Origin: Acidobacteriota bacterium
GTDB lineage: Bacteria > Acidobacteriota > Terriglobia > UBA7540
Length of the DNA: 64,000 nt
Direction: 5' to 3'
Assembly: GCA_902812365.1 (NCBI GenBank)
Contig: CADDZC010000004.1
Span: forward strand, 1-64,000
Below are positions 52,175 through 62,790 of this stretch, in pieces. The notes beneath the pieces were generated by a model, which was given only the letters and a program-made list of their open reading frames with translations, was not told where the DNA came from and did not search any database. The position numbers and the translations under genes were made by a program. Numbering within the stretch: position 1 is the stretch's first letter; each line of letters opens with the position of its first letter.

Positions 52175-52693
52175 TGTCTTGCCACCCGTGAGCGCGCCCC
52201 AACCTCCGCCGCTCTCCCTGTCCTTTTCTCTTCTCTGCCCCTCACAAAATAACCTTAGCAGGCTCGAATGGGACGGTGGGGACGACTGAGAAAATTGAGA
52301 CAAATTTTTTTTGCCTAGCGGAATCAGTCGATTAACCTGTGGAAAAAGCGAGGGCTCGAAAGAATCGCGCAAAAGTGTGGAGTTTCTCCACGTCGGGGAT
52401 CTCCCCCGGGCCAGGCCGGTCTGGCCTGAGGGCTGATGGACGTCTCAAGAATTATTCACAGAACTGTGGAAAACTCTGTGGAAAAACACTCATACATACT
52501 CGGTTACGTATTGAACCCACATAGTTTCTAACGTATTGCACCGATTTAGTTCACACTTGATTAAAAATTCTTTGGATAAAGAATGCCCGCTACTCTGTTT
52601 ACTCTTGCGTTAGAAAGGAAGCCGTCTGACGTCCTCTGCTGAACGGAGGAATGAAGCGGGTGCGGCAGGTCTGGCAACCCTCTTCCGTGCGCC
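52175..52693. promoter_or_regulatory. Control region before the phage island with DnaA-box-like repeats
   Basis: This 519-base region lies between the VWA gene and the first island gene. TGTGGAAAA (complement TTTTCCACA, one mismatch from the DnaA box TTATCCACA) occurs three times, at 52338-52346, 52465-52473 and 52477-52485, and TTATTCACA (fits TTATnCACA) is at 52452-52460. From 52505 two near-tandem 25-base units start with ACGTATTG (52506 and 52531). A short T tract is at about 52305. It has A/T content above its neighbours. It probably carries the island's promoter and may be its former end or origin. Confidence 0.5.
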
Positions 52694-54514
52694 TTAACCA
52701 GTCTTGCCGGCCGTTTGAGCTCCCACGTAGGGGTCCAAGGGGACAGCAACGGAACCTTCGCTGCCGGAAGAGGACTCGCGGATGACGACCCGCAGGCGCT
52801 CGGCGCCCGGCGCGATGCGGAGTCGGCCGGTCACGCTCAGGCCGGTCTTTAACAGTTGTTGGTACTCCTCGGGCGTCAGGTTGAGGGTGACCGGCTGCTC
52901 GAGCCCGTTCACCATGCGGCCTTGGGGATCAAGCTGGGCGAAGAGCAGAGCCAGGGAATCAGCCTGGCGGCCGTTAATCGGCTGGAAGTTCAAGCGACTG
53001 AGGTCGATCTCCACCGTCAGGTCAACGACGTCGGGGGCGACCGCATCGCGATGGATGCGCACCGTCAGCCCGAGCGCCGTCGCGTCCAGCGGACTGAGCG
53101 CGGCGTCTCGCAAGGCCGTTTCCCCGCGGCCCGGATCCAGGGAATCGTCGGCCAAAGCAAAGTAACCGCGGCGGCAGAGCAGGCGCACCCCCGGACGGCT
53201 AACGCGCACTTTGATTTCATGGAAGCTCCCGTCCCACTTCACGTCGCGAGGATAGTAGCCCAGCGTGTAGGTGACGCGCGTGTCGTCGACAGCGCTGCGG
53301 ATGGCCCCAAAGATGTCGTTCGAGCCGTAAAAGGCGCGTCCGCCGGTGCTCGAAGCCAGCTCCTTCATCGTGTCAATGGTCGGTGTCAACGCCCCGGCCC
53401 CTTCAATGGTCGGCGTGCCCTCTGCCGTCACCCCGCCCGGGGCGGGAGCGCTCACGCTGCGCTCTGCGCTGAGGTTGAGGTTCACGGCAAAGGGACCCAT
53501 AAGCCCGCGGGCATCCACCGGGTAGATGGCCAGATTGGCGTTATTCAAAACGCGCTCCGCGCGCTCCATCTCATAGCCGAACGAACGCTCGCCGCGCGTC
53601 ACATTCTGCTGATTGGCGGTCCCGAATCCGACCGAGAAGGGGAAGCTGGCCGAGACCCACACCAGGTTTTTGCGGCCGGGAATGGCCGCCACGCGCCGCG
53701 CAATGGTTTCCAGAGCATCGAGGGTGCGCAGGGTGCGGTCCATCGAGTAGAAGTCGGCGCTTTTCTGCGTTGTCTCGCGGATGTATTGTTCAAAACCCAC
53801 TTCGAAGGAGCGAGCCGCGGCCGCGGGCGAGGAGACGGGCGCGCTGCCCGGGTTGGGCGTGACGACCGTGATCGAGGTCGGCTCGGGAGCCGGCTCGGAG
53901 GCGGCGGTCTCCGGCGACTCGCCCGCTCCGCTGTGGGCGAGGGCAGCGAGTAACGCTCGGGCGTCACCGGTGAAATCGTGCAGAACTTGCAGGTTGCTGC
54001 CCAGCGCGTAGATGGCAATCCGGTCGTCGGGCCGAATCTGCTCGAGGAATTTCACGATCTGGGCCCGGGCATAAACTTGATCCGCAAAATGCGTGTTGAG
54101 GGCGTCGAGCAGAATCACGGTCACGCTCGCCGGCGCTCCCCGGGTATCCTGGCGGTTGGAAAAGACGTTGGGAGCCACTTCATCCGGAATCGCGGCCGGC
54201 GGGGCATTCGGGGTGGGCCGGTTGATTTGGACGGCGAAGGAACTGATCGCCTGCTCGTGCCCGTTGTCGAGCAAAATGAAGTCGTCTTTCGTCAAGTCGG
54301 AAACCGGCTGGCCCTTCCGGTCCTCGGCCACGACGTTGACCTGCACCAGTCGAGTCGTCACGCTCAGGACCCCGGGGGGCGGCGCTTTTTCTTTGGCGTG
54401 CCGAGCCGCCGCCGGCCGGCCGTACGCTCCGAGCGCCCAGCCGAGCCCGATCATCCCCACCATCCAGCTTCGGGCGAGATGACGTCGCACCCTTGGATCC
54501 GTCTCGAAAAGCAT
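52694..54514 (-). CDS. VWA-domain protein of the acidobacterial VWFA-related family
   Basis: From the ATG at 54514 the protein has about 606 residues. It has an N-terminal signal-like segment (WMVGMIGLGWALGAYG), then LSVTTRLVQVNVVAEDRKG and PVSDLTKDDFILLDNGHEQA, which are the conserved start of the VWFA-related acidobacterial family, then VTVILLDALNTHFADQ, RIAIYALGSNLQVLHDF, NLAIYPVDARGLMG and a C-terminal half with YTLGYYPRDVKWDGSFHEIKV (given here in parts). Function unknown; secreted or surface VWA domain for protein binding. It is the last gene of a four-gene minus-strand group with three TPR genes. Confidence 0.85.
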   Translation of the reverse strand: MLFETDPRVRRHLARSWMVGMIGLGWALGAYGRPAAARHAKEKAPPPGVLSVTTRLVQVNVVAEDRKGQPVSDLTKDDFILLDNGHEQAISSFAVQINRPTPNAPPAAIPDEVAPNVFSNRQDTRGAPASVTVILLDALNTHFADQVYARAQIVKFLEQIRPDDRIAIYALGSNLQVLHDFTGDARALLAALAHSGAGESPETAASEPAPEPTSITVVTPNPGSAPVSSPAAAARSFEVGFEQYIRETTQKSADFYSMDRTLRTLDALETIARRVAAIPGRKNLVWVSASFPFSVGFGTANQQNVTRGERSFGYEMERAERVLNNANLAIYPVDARGLMGPFAVNLNLSAERSVSAPAPGGVTAEGTPTIEGAGALTPTIDTMKELASSTGGRAFYGSNDIFGAIRSAVDDTRVTYTLGYYPRDVKWDGSFHEIKVRVSRPGVRLLCRRGYFALADDSLDPGRGETALRDAALSPLDATALGLTVRIHRDAVAPDVVDLTVEIDLSRLNFQPINGRQADSLALLFAQLDPQGRMVNGLEQPVTLNLTPEEYQQLLKTGLSVTGRLRIAPGAERLRVVIRESSSGSEGSVAVPLDPYVGAQTAGKTG

Positions 54515-54654
54515 AAATCCGTCGCGCCGGCCTTGCCGGGGCTGGACGGGCATGGCCCGGGAGAAGGAGCCCGGGGAGGCGGCAAGAGGTCCCCGCGTGT
54601 CACAGTTCACAAGGCCCGAATTATACATCATCGGCAAAACCCCGCGCCCTCCGG

Positions 54655-55908
54655 CTATGGCCGCCGCGGGCCGCCGGAATCCGCGGGTTGCACCTGGTGC
54701 GGCTCGATGCCGCTTGAATCTTTGGAGGCGGAAAGCGTGCTTCGGTTCTGGTGCTGGAGCATGGTGTTCAATCGCTGGAACGCCGCCTGCTCGCGCAGAG
54801 CGTCCGCCTTGCGCTTCGCTCGGGCGTAAGCCAGAGCCAAATTGTAGCGGACTTCGGGGCTGTACGGCCCCAAGCGCTCGGCCGTCTCCAGCTCCTTAAT
54901 CGCCGCCTGGACGTTCCCGGCGCCGAGCAGCGCTCGGCCCAGAAAATAATGGGCGGCATAGGACTGCGGCGCTCGTCTTACTCCCTGCTCGGCCAGCGGC
55001 AAGGCCTTGGCGTACTGCACCTCCTTCAGCGCGATATACGCCAGTTGCATGTACGGGAGGGCGCTGTCGGGATTAATCCGGATCTCCTCTTGCAACTGTC
55101 GTTCGGCTTCCGGATAACGCGAAAGGTTGGCGAGCAGGCTTCCGTAAGCGTAATGAAGAAAGGGCACGTTCGGGTAATCCTTGAGCAACTGTTCGTATCC
55201 CGCCGTGGCCTCGTTAAAGTCCGCCGAGACTTCCGATTCGCCCACCCCGCCGACGGCCGCCACCAGCGCGTCCTTCGAGGGATCCAGCTCCGTGGGCAGC
55301 AGCGGGATGTGAAGCAGGCTCATGCCGAGCGCCGTCTTCACCTTCTCGGATTCCACGCCGTCGGTAACCAGTGAACCGAGCACCTCCTTGGCTGCCTCGA
55401 ACTCGCCAACGCGATTGAGGAGCACGCCGAGGTGGTAGGCAGCGACGTGCTTCAACTCCGTATTGTCGCCCAGCCCGAGCGTCCGGCTGTGCTGGAGATG
55501 GATGAGGGCGTTCTTGTAATCTCCGGTTTCATATTCGCACAAGCCGAGCAGCGCGTAAGCCGGCCCGAGCTGGGGGTCAAGCTCAACCGTATTGCGGAAG
55601 GCGGCCTGGGCCTCCCGGTACTGATCCATGTCGTAATAGAGAGTTCCAAGGTACCACCAGCCTTCGTCCCAGCGCGGATTGAGCCGAAGCGCCTGTTGGT
55701 AGAGTTGGATTGCCTCCGTGCGCCCGGCTCGGCGGGCGGCGTCGGCTCGCTCGGCGAGGGCCTGAAACTCAGCGCTCGGATGCGCCGGCGCGCGGGGCTT
55801 CTGGGCGCGAAGAGGCGCTGCCTGCAGAGCGGCCGTGAGAAGCGCGCCGCCGAGGAGGATGGCGGCCCCGCGAGGGCGGCAAGCGTGTTGTAGGTTTCGG
55901 GTTGGCAC
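54655..55908 (-). CDS. Secreted TPR protein
   Basis: The 417-residue protein has a signal peptide (ILLGGALLTAALQAAPLRAQ) and about eight TPR units, for example AIQLYQQALRLNPRWDEG, QAAFRNTVELDPQLGPAY and AERQLQEEIRINPDSALP. The end is low-complexity (Ser/Gln/Pro-rich). TPR arrays bind protein partners in the periplasm. It is placed 14 bases after the preceding TPR gene and 140 before the VWA gene, suggesting one operon. The order of three TPR proteins and one VWA protein suggests a shared surface complex. Confidence 0.85.
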   Translation of the reverse strand: MPTRNLQHACRPRGAAILLGGALLTAALQAAPLRAQKPRAPAHPSAEFQALAERADAARRAGRTEAIQLYQQALRLNPRWDEGWWYLGTLYYDMDQYREAQAAFRNTVELDPQLGPAYALLGLCEYETGDYKNALIHLQHSRTLGLGDNTELKHVAAYHLGVLLNRVGEFEAAKEVLGSLVTDGVESEKVKTALGMSLLHIPLLPTELDPSKDALVAAVGGVGESEVSADFNEATAGYEQLLKDYPNVPFLHYAYGSLLANLSRYPEAERQLQEEIRINPDSALPYMQLAYIALKEVQYAKALPLAEQGVRRAPQSYAAHYFLGRALLGAGNVQAAIKELETAERLGPYSPEVRYNLALAYARAKRKADALREQAAFQRLNTMLQHQNRSTLSASKDSSGIEPHQVQPADSGGPRRP

Positions 55909-55922
55909 GTGCGAGTCTCCGG

Positions 55923-57824
55923 CTAATCCAGCGGCACGAGATCGCGCGAACGCCGCGCGCGCTCGTTAGCGTCAGCCTGCAAGCGCCGGAAGCTGGCCAT
56001 TTCCTCGGCCGCCCGCTCCGGCGATCCCAATTTCCGGTAAATCTCCGCCAGCATGTAATGCGGCCGCGCGCTGCCGGGCTCGAGGCGGGCCGCGGTTTCG
56101 AGCTCGCGGGCGGCGCTCCCGTCCTCTCCGCGGCGGTGCAACGTCTCACCCAATCCGAGATGGGCCTCATAGAGCCTGGGATCGATCTGGCGAGCCCGTT
56201 CGAAGGCGGCTTGCGCGCTAGCTAAGTTCTGTTGATACAAATAGATGCGTCCAATATTGACGAGCGCCAGCGAGTCTCGGGGATCCATCTCGACCAGGGT
56301 CTCGAGAGCCTTCAGGGCCTCGTGCCACCGGTGTTGGGTCCAATAGATTTTGGCGACGTCCTGGAGGATGTCGGCGGAAGGGCCGTCTTGATCAAGAATC
56401 TGTCGGTAGATGGCGAGCGCCTTTTCCTGTTCGCCAGCGGCAGATAAATTCTCCGCCATCAATCGCTTAGCTGCCACCGAGTCAGGAGATCGCATTTCCA
56501 AGCCAGCATCCAGGCGGTAGGCGAGCCATTGCAGGATCTCGCCCAGCACAAACGCAGACTTGGGATCGGCCGGTATGGGTTCGATCCTCGGGCAAACCAG
56601 CCGCGCCACGCTCAGCAGATCGTCCCCCAAAAAGGCCGTCCGAAAGGCTGCGTAGTTCCTGCCCAAAGTTTCCTCGACAAAATTTCCGCCCCCCGGATTG
56701 GCCAGGGTCATGAACCGCACGAAGAATCCCACTCCCGTCAGCTCGCGGGCATCGCTGCCCGGGTCGGGCGCCGCCGAACCCGGCACTTCCCTCATCTCGA
56801 TCCATCGAGCGTCACCGGGGAAGCGGCGCGCCGCTTCGTTTAAAGTGCGGCCGGCCAGGGCCGCCTCGCCCAAGGCGGACGCGGCCCGAACAAAATCGGC
56901 GAGCTCGTCCGCACCGGCCAGCCTGCCGGCAGAAACCGTCTTTAAGACCGCTTCGCCTTGGCCGCGTTCCTTCTCCCCGGCCAGCACGAGCGCCAAGCGG
57001 ATCTTGGCCCAGGCGGACTGGGGAGCCAGCTCGAGGCAGCGGCGAAATTCCGCTTCGGCCTCTCGAAGCTGGCCGCTGCCAAGATAAGCGGTACCCAGCG
57101 CGAAGCGGATATCCGCGGCCCGGGGATCCCGCTCGAGAGCCTGGCGATCGCTGCTGATCGCCAAGGCCCACACTCCCTGCGCGGCATTGCGTTCTCCCTC
57201 CAGGCGATGCGGGTAGGGCGACCCGGGCCCTGCCGCCATCACCCGGGCGTAGCACGCCGACGCCAGATCGAGCGCCAATTTCGCCGCCTGATAGAATCCT
57301 TCCGGACGGTCCGCGCGCAGCCGCAAACTCATGACCATAGCCTTGAAAGCCCAGCCCACTTGGTTCAGGGCATCGGCCGACTGGGCCGCCATATACCACG
57401 CGTTGGCGTCCTGAGGATTGATCTCCACCGCCCGCCGGAAGTCGGCCAGCGCCGCTTCATGGCGATGTTCGCGCGATTCACAGACTCCGGCCAAGTACCA
57501 CGGCGTGAAGAGACGCGGACTCAGTTGGCGGGCGCGGGCCAGGGAAGGCCCGGCCTTCCGGCACTCACCGGCCATCACCTGAACCGCTCCCAGATTGCTC
57601 CACGCCTCGGCCGAGCCCGGGCGGGCCTTGGCCAGCCGTTCATAGAGCTGCTCGGCCTCCTGAAAGCGACCCGCGCGCACGGCTTCCGCCGCCTTTCCGG
57701 TCAGCGCCGATTCCTGACTTCGCCCACCGGGGCCGCCCGCCAGCAAAACGAGAACGGCCAACCCGAGCCGGCCAGCGCCGGCCCGGCGTTTCTCAACCGC
57801 AACCGGGGCTGCGATCCTGTTCAT
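55923..57824 (-). CDS. Secreted TPR protein (large)
   Basis: The 633-residue protein has a signal-like N terminus (LGLAVLVLLAGGPGGRSQE) and many TPR units spread over the full length, including ALADFRRAVEINPQDANAW, QALERDPRAADIRFALGTA and AQAAFERARQIDPRLYEAH. Between repeats there are unrelated stretches such as VGFFVRFMTLANPGGGNFVE. The protein lies between two other TPR genes, with gaps of 36 and 14 bases, so they are presumably co-transcribed. The function is unknown; secretion is inferred. Confidence 0.85.
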   Translation of the reverse strand: MNRIAAPVAVEKRRAGAGRLGLAVLVLLAGGPGGRSQESALTGKAAEAVRAGRFQEAEQLYERLAKARPGSAEAWSNLGAVQVMAGECRKAGPSLARARQLSPRLFTPWYLAGVCESREHRHEAALADFRRAVEINPQDANAWYMAAQSADALNQVGWAFKAMVMSLRLRADRPEGFYQAAKLALDLASACYARVMAAGPGSPYPHRLEGERNAAQGVWALAISSDRQALERDPRAADIRFALGTAYLGSGQLREAEAEFRRCLELAPQSAWAKIRLALVLAGEKERGQGEAVLKTVSAGRLAGADELADFVRAASALGEAALAGRTLNEAARRFPGDARWIEMREVPGSAAPDPGSDARELTGVGFFVRFMTLANPGGGNFVEETLGRNYAAFRTAFLGDDLLSVARLVCPRIEPIPADPKSAFVLGEILQWLAYRLDAGLEMRSPDSVAAKRLMAENLSAAGEQEKALAIYRQILDQDGPSADILQDVAKIYWTQHRWHEALKALETLVEMDPRDSLALVNIGRIYLYQQNLASAQAAFERARQIDPRLYEAHLGLGETLHRRGEDGSAARELETAARLEPGSARPHYMLAEIYRKLGSPERAAEEMASFRRLQADANERARRSRDLVPLD

Positions 57825-57860
57825 GCCGAAACCATAAGGCTCGGAGCCTGGCTCGCCCTC

Positions 57861-59018
57861 CTAGCGCGGCGAGGCTTTCGGCTCCGCGCCAAACATCTTG
57901 GCTCGCGCGTCCTCTTCGGCCTGTTCACGCTGGCGAAGCTCGGCGATGATGGCCTTTTCGCGGTTACCTTCGTCCAGGCGATGGGTTTTGAAATAGACCT
58001 GAGAGAGCAACACGTGGGCGTCAGTATAAGTTGGCAGGGTGGCGAGGACCTGGTTGAGAAGCGTTTCCGCCTTCGCGTAATCCTTCGCCTGGAACGCCAG
58101 GATCGCATATTCGTAGGCTACCGAAGCGTCGCCCGGCCGAATCCGTGCGGCGCGGGCCAGATACGTTTGGGCGCCTTGGCTGTCGCCCGAGATTCGTTTC
58201 AGCCGCCCCATAAAGTAATTGGCGTTGAAGTCGTTCGGGTCCCGCTCGAGCTCCTTCTGATACTCTTTCAAGGCGGTGGCCGTGTCCCCCATGCCGGCGT
58301 AAGCTGTGCCCAGGTCAGCGTGCAGGTCGGGAAGGTCGGGTTTCGAGGCCGCGGCCTTCTGAAATTCGGCGAGCGCCATCCGATAAGCCTTCACGCCCAG
58401 CAGCGCCTCGCCCAGCACCGCGTGCGTCTCAGGCGTATTACTCTTGGCGGCGGCCATCATCAGCAAAGGGATGGCCTGGGGGTAGGCGTCCAGCTTCAAG
58501 TACGAGGAGCCCAGCAGGAAAGCGGCCGAGGCCTCGCCGGGATTGGCCTCGTGGACGGGCACGAGCTCGGCGGCGGCCAATTCATAGTGCTTCAACTGGT
58601 AGTGACATAAGGCGAGCAATTCTTCCGCCTTGGCATCCCTCGGCTCGAGGATGAGCACTCGCGCAAAAGCTCGGGCCGCCTCGTCAAACCGGCCGGTCTT
58701 AAGCAGCGCCAAACCCAGATTCATGTAAAGCTCGGGGTTGGTGGAGTTGAGGGCGAGAGCCTGCTGATAAGCCTGGATGGCCTCTTTAAATTGGCCGAGC
58801 GCCGCGTAAGTTACCCCCAGGTTCGAAAGGCTTTCAAAGGTGGGAGAGCCTTGCTTCAGGCAAGCCTCGAACAGACCCTTGGCCACTTCAAAACGTTTCT
58901 GGGCGAGCGCCTGGTCGGCGCTGTGGCAGGAATCCCGTACGCTTGGGTGGCCGCCGGCTGGAACAGCCGCCAGCCAACCGCCAAGGACGCAGAGGATCAG
59001 CAGCCGGAGGCACTTCAC
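57861..59018 (-). CDS. Secreted TPR protein, first of the operon
   Basis: The gene starts with GTG at 59018, giving 385 residues with a clean signal peptide (CLRLLILCVLGGWLAAVPAG). TPR units follow throughout, such as AIQAYQQALALNSTNPELY, AARAFARVLILEPRDAKAE and ALKEYQKELERDPNDFNAN. An upstream ATG at 59060 is in frame but adds only an uncharged N-terminal stretch. It lies 379 bases before the groESL promoter and is divergent from it. It is the probable first gene of the TPR-VWA operon. Confidence 0.85.
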   Translation of the reverse strand: MKCLRLLILCVLGGWLAAVPAGGHPSVRDSCHSADQALAQKRFEVAKGLFEACLKQGSPTFESLSNLGVTYAALGQFKEAIQAYQQALALNSTNPELYMNLGLALLKTGRFDEAARAFARVLILEPRDAKAEELLALCHYQLKHYELAAAELVPVHEANPGEASAAFLLGSSYLKLDAYPQAIPLLMMAAAKSNTPETHAVLGEALLGVKAYRMALAEFQKAAASKPDLPDLHADLGTAYAGMGDTATALKEYQKELERDPNDFNANYFMGRLKRISGDSQGAQTYLARAARIRPGDASVAYEYAILAFQAKDYAKAETLLNQVLATLPTYTDAHVLLSQVYFKTHRLDEGNREKAIIAELRQREQAEEDARAKMFGAEPKASPR

Positions 59019-59396
59019 ACCGCTATTGTAACCGAGGCGCCGCTGAGCGGCGAGCACCATGTGGTGACGAGTCCCACCCCGGCTCGAATTCCCCCTGGCT
59101 TTCAGTGGGCCCGGGAAAGCCCAGCGGACACCGGGAGGGGTGCTTGCAGATTCTGGGTCTCGTGACGGGCGATTCGGCAGGAGCTGGAAGAGGGGAAGCG
59201 GCCGGCTGGCCAGAAGCGGAAGCGGTGTCCGGCGAAACGTGAAAAGCCGTATGTTATTGAAAATAAGAATGATAACTTCACAAATTCGCTCCGCCGGTTG
59301 CTCCTGACGCTCGCTGGCCGCCGAGTCTTCTGGCGCCGTCCGCCCGGCAGCTCATAGCCAGGGCATGAAAAATCGGGAGGCGGCCACATTTTTTTC

Positions 59397-59450
59397 TTGA
59401 CAGCCAAGGTGAGCGGGTGTAAATTAGCACTCTCAAGGTGGGAGTGCTAA
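59397..59450 (+). promoter_or_regulatory. groESL promoter with CIRCE operator
   Basis: TTGACA (59397-59402), 17 bases, then TAAATT (59420-59425) form the sigma70-type promoter. Overlapping the -10 is a perfect CIRCE element, TTAGCACTC (59424-59432), nine bases, GAGTGCTAA (59442-59450). HrcA binds this inverted repeat to repress groESL at normal temperature. The CIRCE lies about 158 bases before the groES start, so a long leader is transcribed. This predicts an hrcA gene elsewhere in the genome. Confidence 0.93.
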
Positions 59451-59607
59451 TCGCTCGGGTGCCAGCTGTATCACACGTTGGCAGGCCCGCCTTGGATGGC
59501 TCAGGACAACGGAACGGGCGTCGAGTGGGCAGCCCTGAGGCTCAATCGGGTCAACACTTGGAAGTTGATCTAAACCTGGAAACTTGAGGACGAAAGGAGA
59601 TCCAACG

Positions 59608-59925
59608 ATGAATGTGAGACCTCTTCATGATCGCATTCTGGTGAAGCGGATTGAAGAGAAGGAAACCGTGAAAGGCGGCATTATCATTCCCGACACGGCC
59701 AAAGAGAAGCCGCAGGAGGGAGAAGTCGTCGCCGTCGGTAACGGCAAGAAGACGGACAAGGGCGAGCTGATTCCTCTGGACGTGAAAGTCGGCGACCGCA
59801 TTCTCTTCGGGAAATATTCCGGCACGGAAATCAAGATCGAGGATCAGGAGTACCTGATCATTCGTGAGGATGAAGTGCTGGGTGTGATCGAGGGGGCGGC
59901 GAAGGCGGCGGGTGCCAAGAAGTGA
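59608..59925 (+). CDS. groES: Co-chaperonin GroES
   Basis: GroES caps GroEL during ATP-driven folding. From the ATG at 59608 the 105-residue product starts [17 protein letters not shown], has the mobile-loop segment [18 protein letters not shown] and ends AAKAAGAKK. An AAAGGAGA ribosome site is directly upstream. An ATG-like start in the leader at 59584 is not supported. The CIRCE-controlled promoter drives it together with groEL, which starts 73 bases after its stop. Confidence 0.97.
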   Translation: MNVRPLHDRILVKRIEEKETVKGGIIIPDTAKEKPQEGEVVAVGNGKKTDKGELIPLDVKVGDRILFGKYSGTEIKIEDQEYLIIREDEVLGVIEGAAKAAGAKK

Positions 59926-59931
59926 GGGTAA

Positions 59932-61672
<1,741 letters not shown>

Positions 61673-61755
61673 GAAGCCGTCACCGGCTCTCCAGTGGCGA
61701 TCGAAACCTATGCGGGAGGCGGCCGGGACGGGAGGTTGGTTCGAAGGCGGTTGTC

Positions 61756-61788
61756 AGGGCGGGGAAGTCTCCCCGCCCTTTGTTTTTT
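61756..61788 (+). terminator. Intrinsic terminator after groEL
   Basis: A perfect 10-base stem AGGGCGGGGA / TCCCCGCCCT with loop AGTC (61756-61779) is followed by TTGTTTTTT. This is a textbook rho-independent terminator ending the groESL transcript 84 bases after the stop codon. The facing minus-strand gene stops just beyond it at 61804. Confidence 0.92.
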
Positions 61789-61803
61789 GCTCCGCCGCAA
61801 AGA

Positions 61804-62712
61804 CTACCCCTGGCCCAGTTGGAGCAGGAGAACGGCGAGGCAGGCGACGCCGAGCGCGGCCCCGCCGAAGACGTGCAGCGCGGCTCGATGGCGCCGCTCG
61901 CTTTCCACACCCGGTTGGCTGCGCCAGGAGATGCGAAAGGTGGGTTCGTGCGCGCCTTTGGTAATGACCCGGCGCTCCGCTTCATTGCGGGCGTTGCGGT
62001 TTTCCGCGCACGTTCCAGTGACGTCATACCAGTGTTCCGGGAGGATACAATACTCGGAAAGGCGGAACCGGCCGCCGGCCGAAGCCGCGGGAACCAAACT
62101 CCATTCCGGCCCGAGGGCGCCCCGCCGAATCCCCTCTTTGGCCGAGGGCCGATGGTCCGAAAGGGATAAGACCAGGTTGCGGTATCCGCATCCGGCCTGC
62201 TCGATAAAACTCCGCAGTTCATCGTCGCTCGGCGCCTGATCCGTATTTTGGGCTAACCCCTGCCGTTCGCCTTCTTTGCCCAACAAACGGCGCCAGGTTG
62301 GACCCGCGCCGATTTCGCGGCGGCCGGTGCCGATCAGGTCATATTCGGCTCCGAAAGGGTTGACCAGCACGCGCCCGGAGCCGTCTTCTAGGTAAAACGG
62401 GACGCCCCCGGTTACCGTATTTTGGTGCGACCAGTGGCCGCCTTCAGCGCTCGAGTCTTTTACCCATCGTTCGATCTCGACCTTATAAAAGAAGCAGTCG
62501 GAGCGGGTCACCGGGCCCTTGAGACGGATCTCGCCCTTGGCCTTGCCATGAATGTGGGTGAGTCCCATCGCCACGCCGCGAATAGGAATGAGCGGCGTGT
62601 GTTCCACCCGGCGGTACTCGCGGTAGGCGCGAAACCCTTTGAAAAACCAAGCTAAACCGGCTGCGACGCCGGCGGCCGACAGAATCCCAGCGTCGCCGGG
62701 GACGGGAATCAT
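61804..62712 (-). CDS. GIDE-domain E3-ligase-like membrane protein
   Basis: The 302-residue protein has an N-terminal membrane helix (ILSAAGVAAGLAWFFKGF) and a C-terminal one (AALGVACLAVLLLQLG). Between them are beta-rich segments with TPLIPIRGVAMGLTHIHGKA, TRSDCFFYKVEIERW, VPFYLEDGSGRVLVNPFGAE and YRNLVLSLSDHRPS. This layout is that of the GIDE/BAM domain family, known from mitochondrial MULAN E3 ligases and found in bacteria without a RING finger. I see no RING-type Cys/His set here. It stands alone between the groEL terminator and a LutC-type gene on the same strand. Confidence 0.68.
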   Translation of the reverse strand: MIPVPGDAGILSAAGVAAGLAWFFKGFRAYREYRRVEHTPLIPIRGVAMGLTHIHGKAKGEIRLKGPVTRSDCFFYKVEIERWVKDSSAEGGHWSHQNTVTGGVPFYLEDGSGRVLVNPFGAEYDLIGTGRREIGAGPTWRRLLGKEGERQGLAQNTDQAPSDDELRSFIEQAGCGYRNLVLSLSDHRPSAKEGIRRGALGPEWSLVPAASAGGRFRLSEYCILPEHWYDVTGTCAENRNARNEAERRVITKGAHEPTFRISWRSQPGVESERRHRAALHVFGGAALGVACLAVLLLQLGQG

Positions 62713-62790
62713 ACCGTCCGAGTATCGGCGGAATCGCAGGCAGGCTTGACGGGCGCCGAGGGGAGTCCAGCGCCGGAAGCCGGGGCTCTC

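Noticed and set aside
52339-52524. Plus-strand frame of 61 codons in the control region
   Set aside because: It runs through the DnaA-box-like repeats and A/T-rich DNA; composition is not protein-like.
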